The notes under the pieces: model-generated
Databases searched by the model: none
Seen by the model: only the letters and a program-made list of their open reading frames with translations
What the model was told of the DNA's origin: nothing
Part shown: in pieces, positions 45,686 through 46,244 of the stretch
Layout: every line of letters begins with the position of its first letter
How positions within the stretch are numbered: the stretch's first letter is position 1
Assembly (NCBI GenBank): GCA_014190575.1
Contig: BJGQ01000017.1
Coordinates: 1-46,244 of the forward strand
DNA from: Bacteroidota bacterium
GTDB lineage: Bacteria > Bacteroidota > Bacteroidia > Chitinophagales > UBA10324
Length of the DNA stretch: 46,244 nt
Reading direction: 5' to 3'
Position numbers and translations under genes: made by a program

Positions 45686-46244
45686 ATGAAACGGATAAAT
45701 TCTATTTACTCTCTCCTGATTTTAGTCATTGTTACTACTTCCTGTCGCCGCGAAAATTTTCCATGCATAAAGGGAAAAGGCAGTGTGCAAACACAAACCC
45801 GCGATGTGAGTGGCTATTCGAGAATTGAATTTCAAACAGAAGGAACAGTTTACATTTCGGTGGATACTTTCTACTCATTGAAAATTGAAGCGCAACAAAA
45901 TATTATTGATGATATGCAAACTGAACTGAATGGTAATTCGCTGAAAATTTATAACAAACATTGTCTGAAAAATCACGAGCCGATAAAAATTTATATCACT
46001 ACTCCTTCATTAGATGGAATTGATTTAAGTGGTTCAGGAAATTTGATTGTGTCGTCAAAAATTGAAGCAACGGATTTTGATTTAAATGTGAGCGGCTCAG
46101 GTGATATTGAATTGCAGGATAGTTTAATCAGCAATTCTGTTACAACAACTATCAGCGGTTCAGGCAGCATGAAAATGATTGCGGTTTGTAATTCACTCAC
46201 CGGAAAAATAAGTGGTTCAGGAAATATCACTGTTACAGGCGCAA
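45686..46244 (+). CDS. head-GIN (DUF2807) lipoprotein, cut by window edge
   Basis: The first 186 codons of a lipoprotein (leader ending VTTSC, cysteine 20) are visible; the stop is beyond the window. The DUF2807 beta-helix appears as repeated short strands: GIDLSGSGNLIVSS, FDLNVSGSGDIEL, TTTISGSGSMKM and GKISGSGNITV, each carrying the SGSG turn. Such proteins are exposed or periplasmic adhesin-like helices of unknown role, often encoded with two-component or anti-sigma genes. It follows the TonB receptor by 88 bp under a copy of the same upstream element. Confidence 0.85.
   Translation, partial: MKRINSIYSLLILVIVTTSCRRENFPCIKGKGSVQTQTRDVSGYSRIEFQTEGTVYISVDTFYSLKIEAQQNIIDDMQTELNGNSLKIYNKHCLKNHEPIKIYITTPSLDGIDLSGSGNLIVSSKIEATDFDLNVSGSGDIELQDSLISNSVTTTISGSGSMKMIAVCNSLTGKISGSGNITVTGA

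Overview
The window is a gene-dense, AT-rich chromosomal segment from a member of the Bacteroidota. The evidence is consistent. Four encoded proteins end in type IX secretion (T9SS) sorting domains, and many proteins carry short Bacteroidota-style lipoprotein signals. There is a Reg_prop/Y_Y_Y sensor kinase with a LytTR regulator, a SusC/TonB-type receptor with a carboxypeptidase-like N-terminal domain, and promoters of the TTTG-N19-TAnnTTTG type. No rRNA, tRNA, insertion sequence, prophage or CRISPR array was found. The lineage cannot be fixed from sequence reading alone; a free-living Chitinophagales/Sphingobacteriales-like organism would fit.

Layout. 1-3603 (minus strand): an envelope cluster made of a lamin-tail T9SS protein, a small lipoprotein, a VTC-type polyphosphate polymerase domain protein, a DUF4956 membrane protein and a DUF2490 beta-barrel cut by the window edge. 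3725-8428: aconitase, a secreted cupredoxin and adenine deaminase. 8429-11771: a sparse stretch, a lipoprotein whose only plausible start codon is ATA, RuvC, and divergently a flippase-like membrane protein followed by a DUF3108 protein. 11776-19430 (minus strand): a possible redox/envelope module with YceI, hybrid-propeller sensor kinase, LytTR regulator, two haem c lipoproteins, an OB-fold protein, a second YceI and a DUF5777 barrel. 19521-27919 (plus strand): a TPP-riboswitch-controlled thiamine operon, thiS-thiC-thiE-like-thiD-thiE-(OmpA lipoprotein)-thiG-thiH-thiF. It supplies both the pyrimidine and the thiazole halves of thiamine phosphate.

28095-34953: a large secreted trypsin-like protease, an M32 carboxypeptidase, Lgt and MtaB. 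A nested inverted repeat lies at 34982-35105. 35223-39993: a lipoprotein coupled to a polyprenyl glycosylphosphotransferase, a 43-residue membrane microprotein, an LD-carboxypeptidase, a T9SS cargo and a small membrane gene that looks frameshifted. 40092-46244: methionyl-tRNA synthetase, MurB, a TonB-dependent receptor and a truncated head-GIN (DUF2807) lipoprotein. The last two genes share an almost identical 24-bp upstream element.

Most genes are housekeeping or envelope functions. The least explained parts are the polyphosphate/lamin-tail cluster, the YceI-cytochrome-sensor module, the OmpA gene and diverged ThiE-like gene inside the thiamine operon, the ATA-start lipoprotein, and the duplicated promoter element near the right end.
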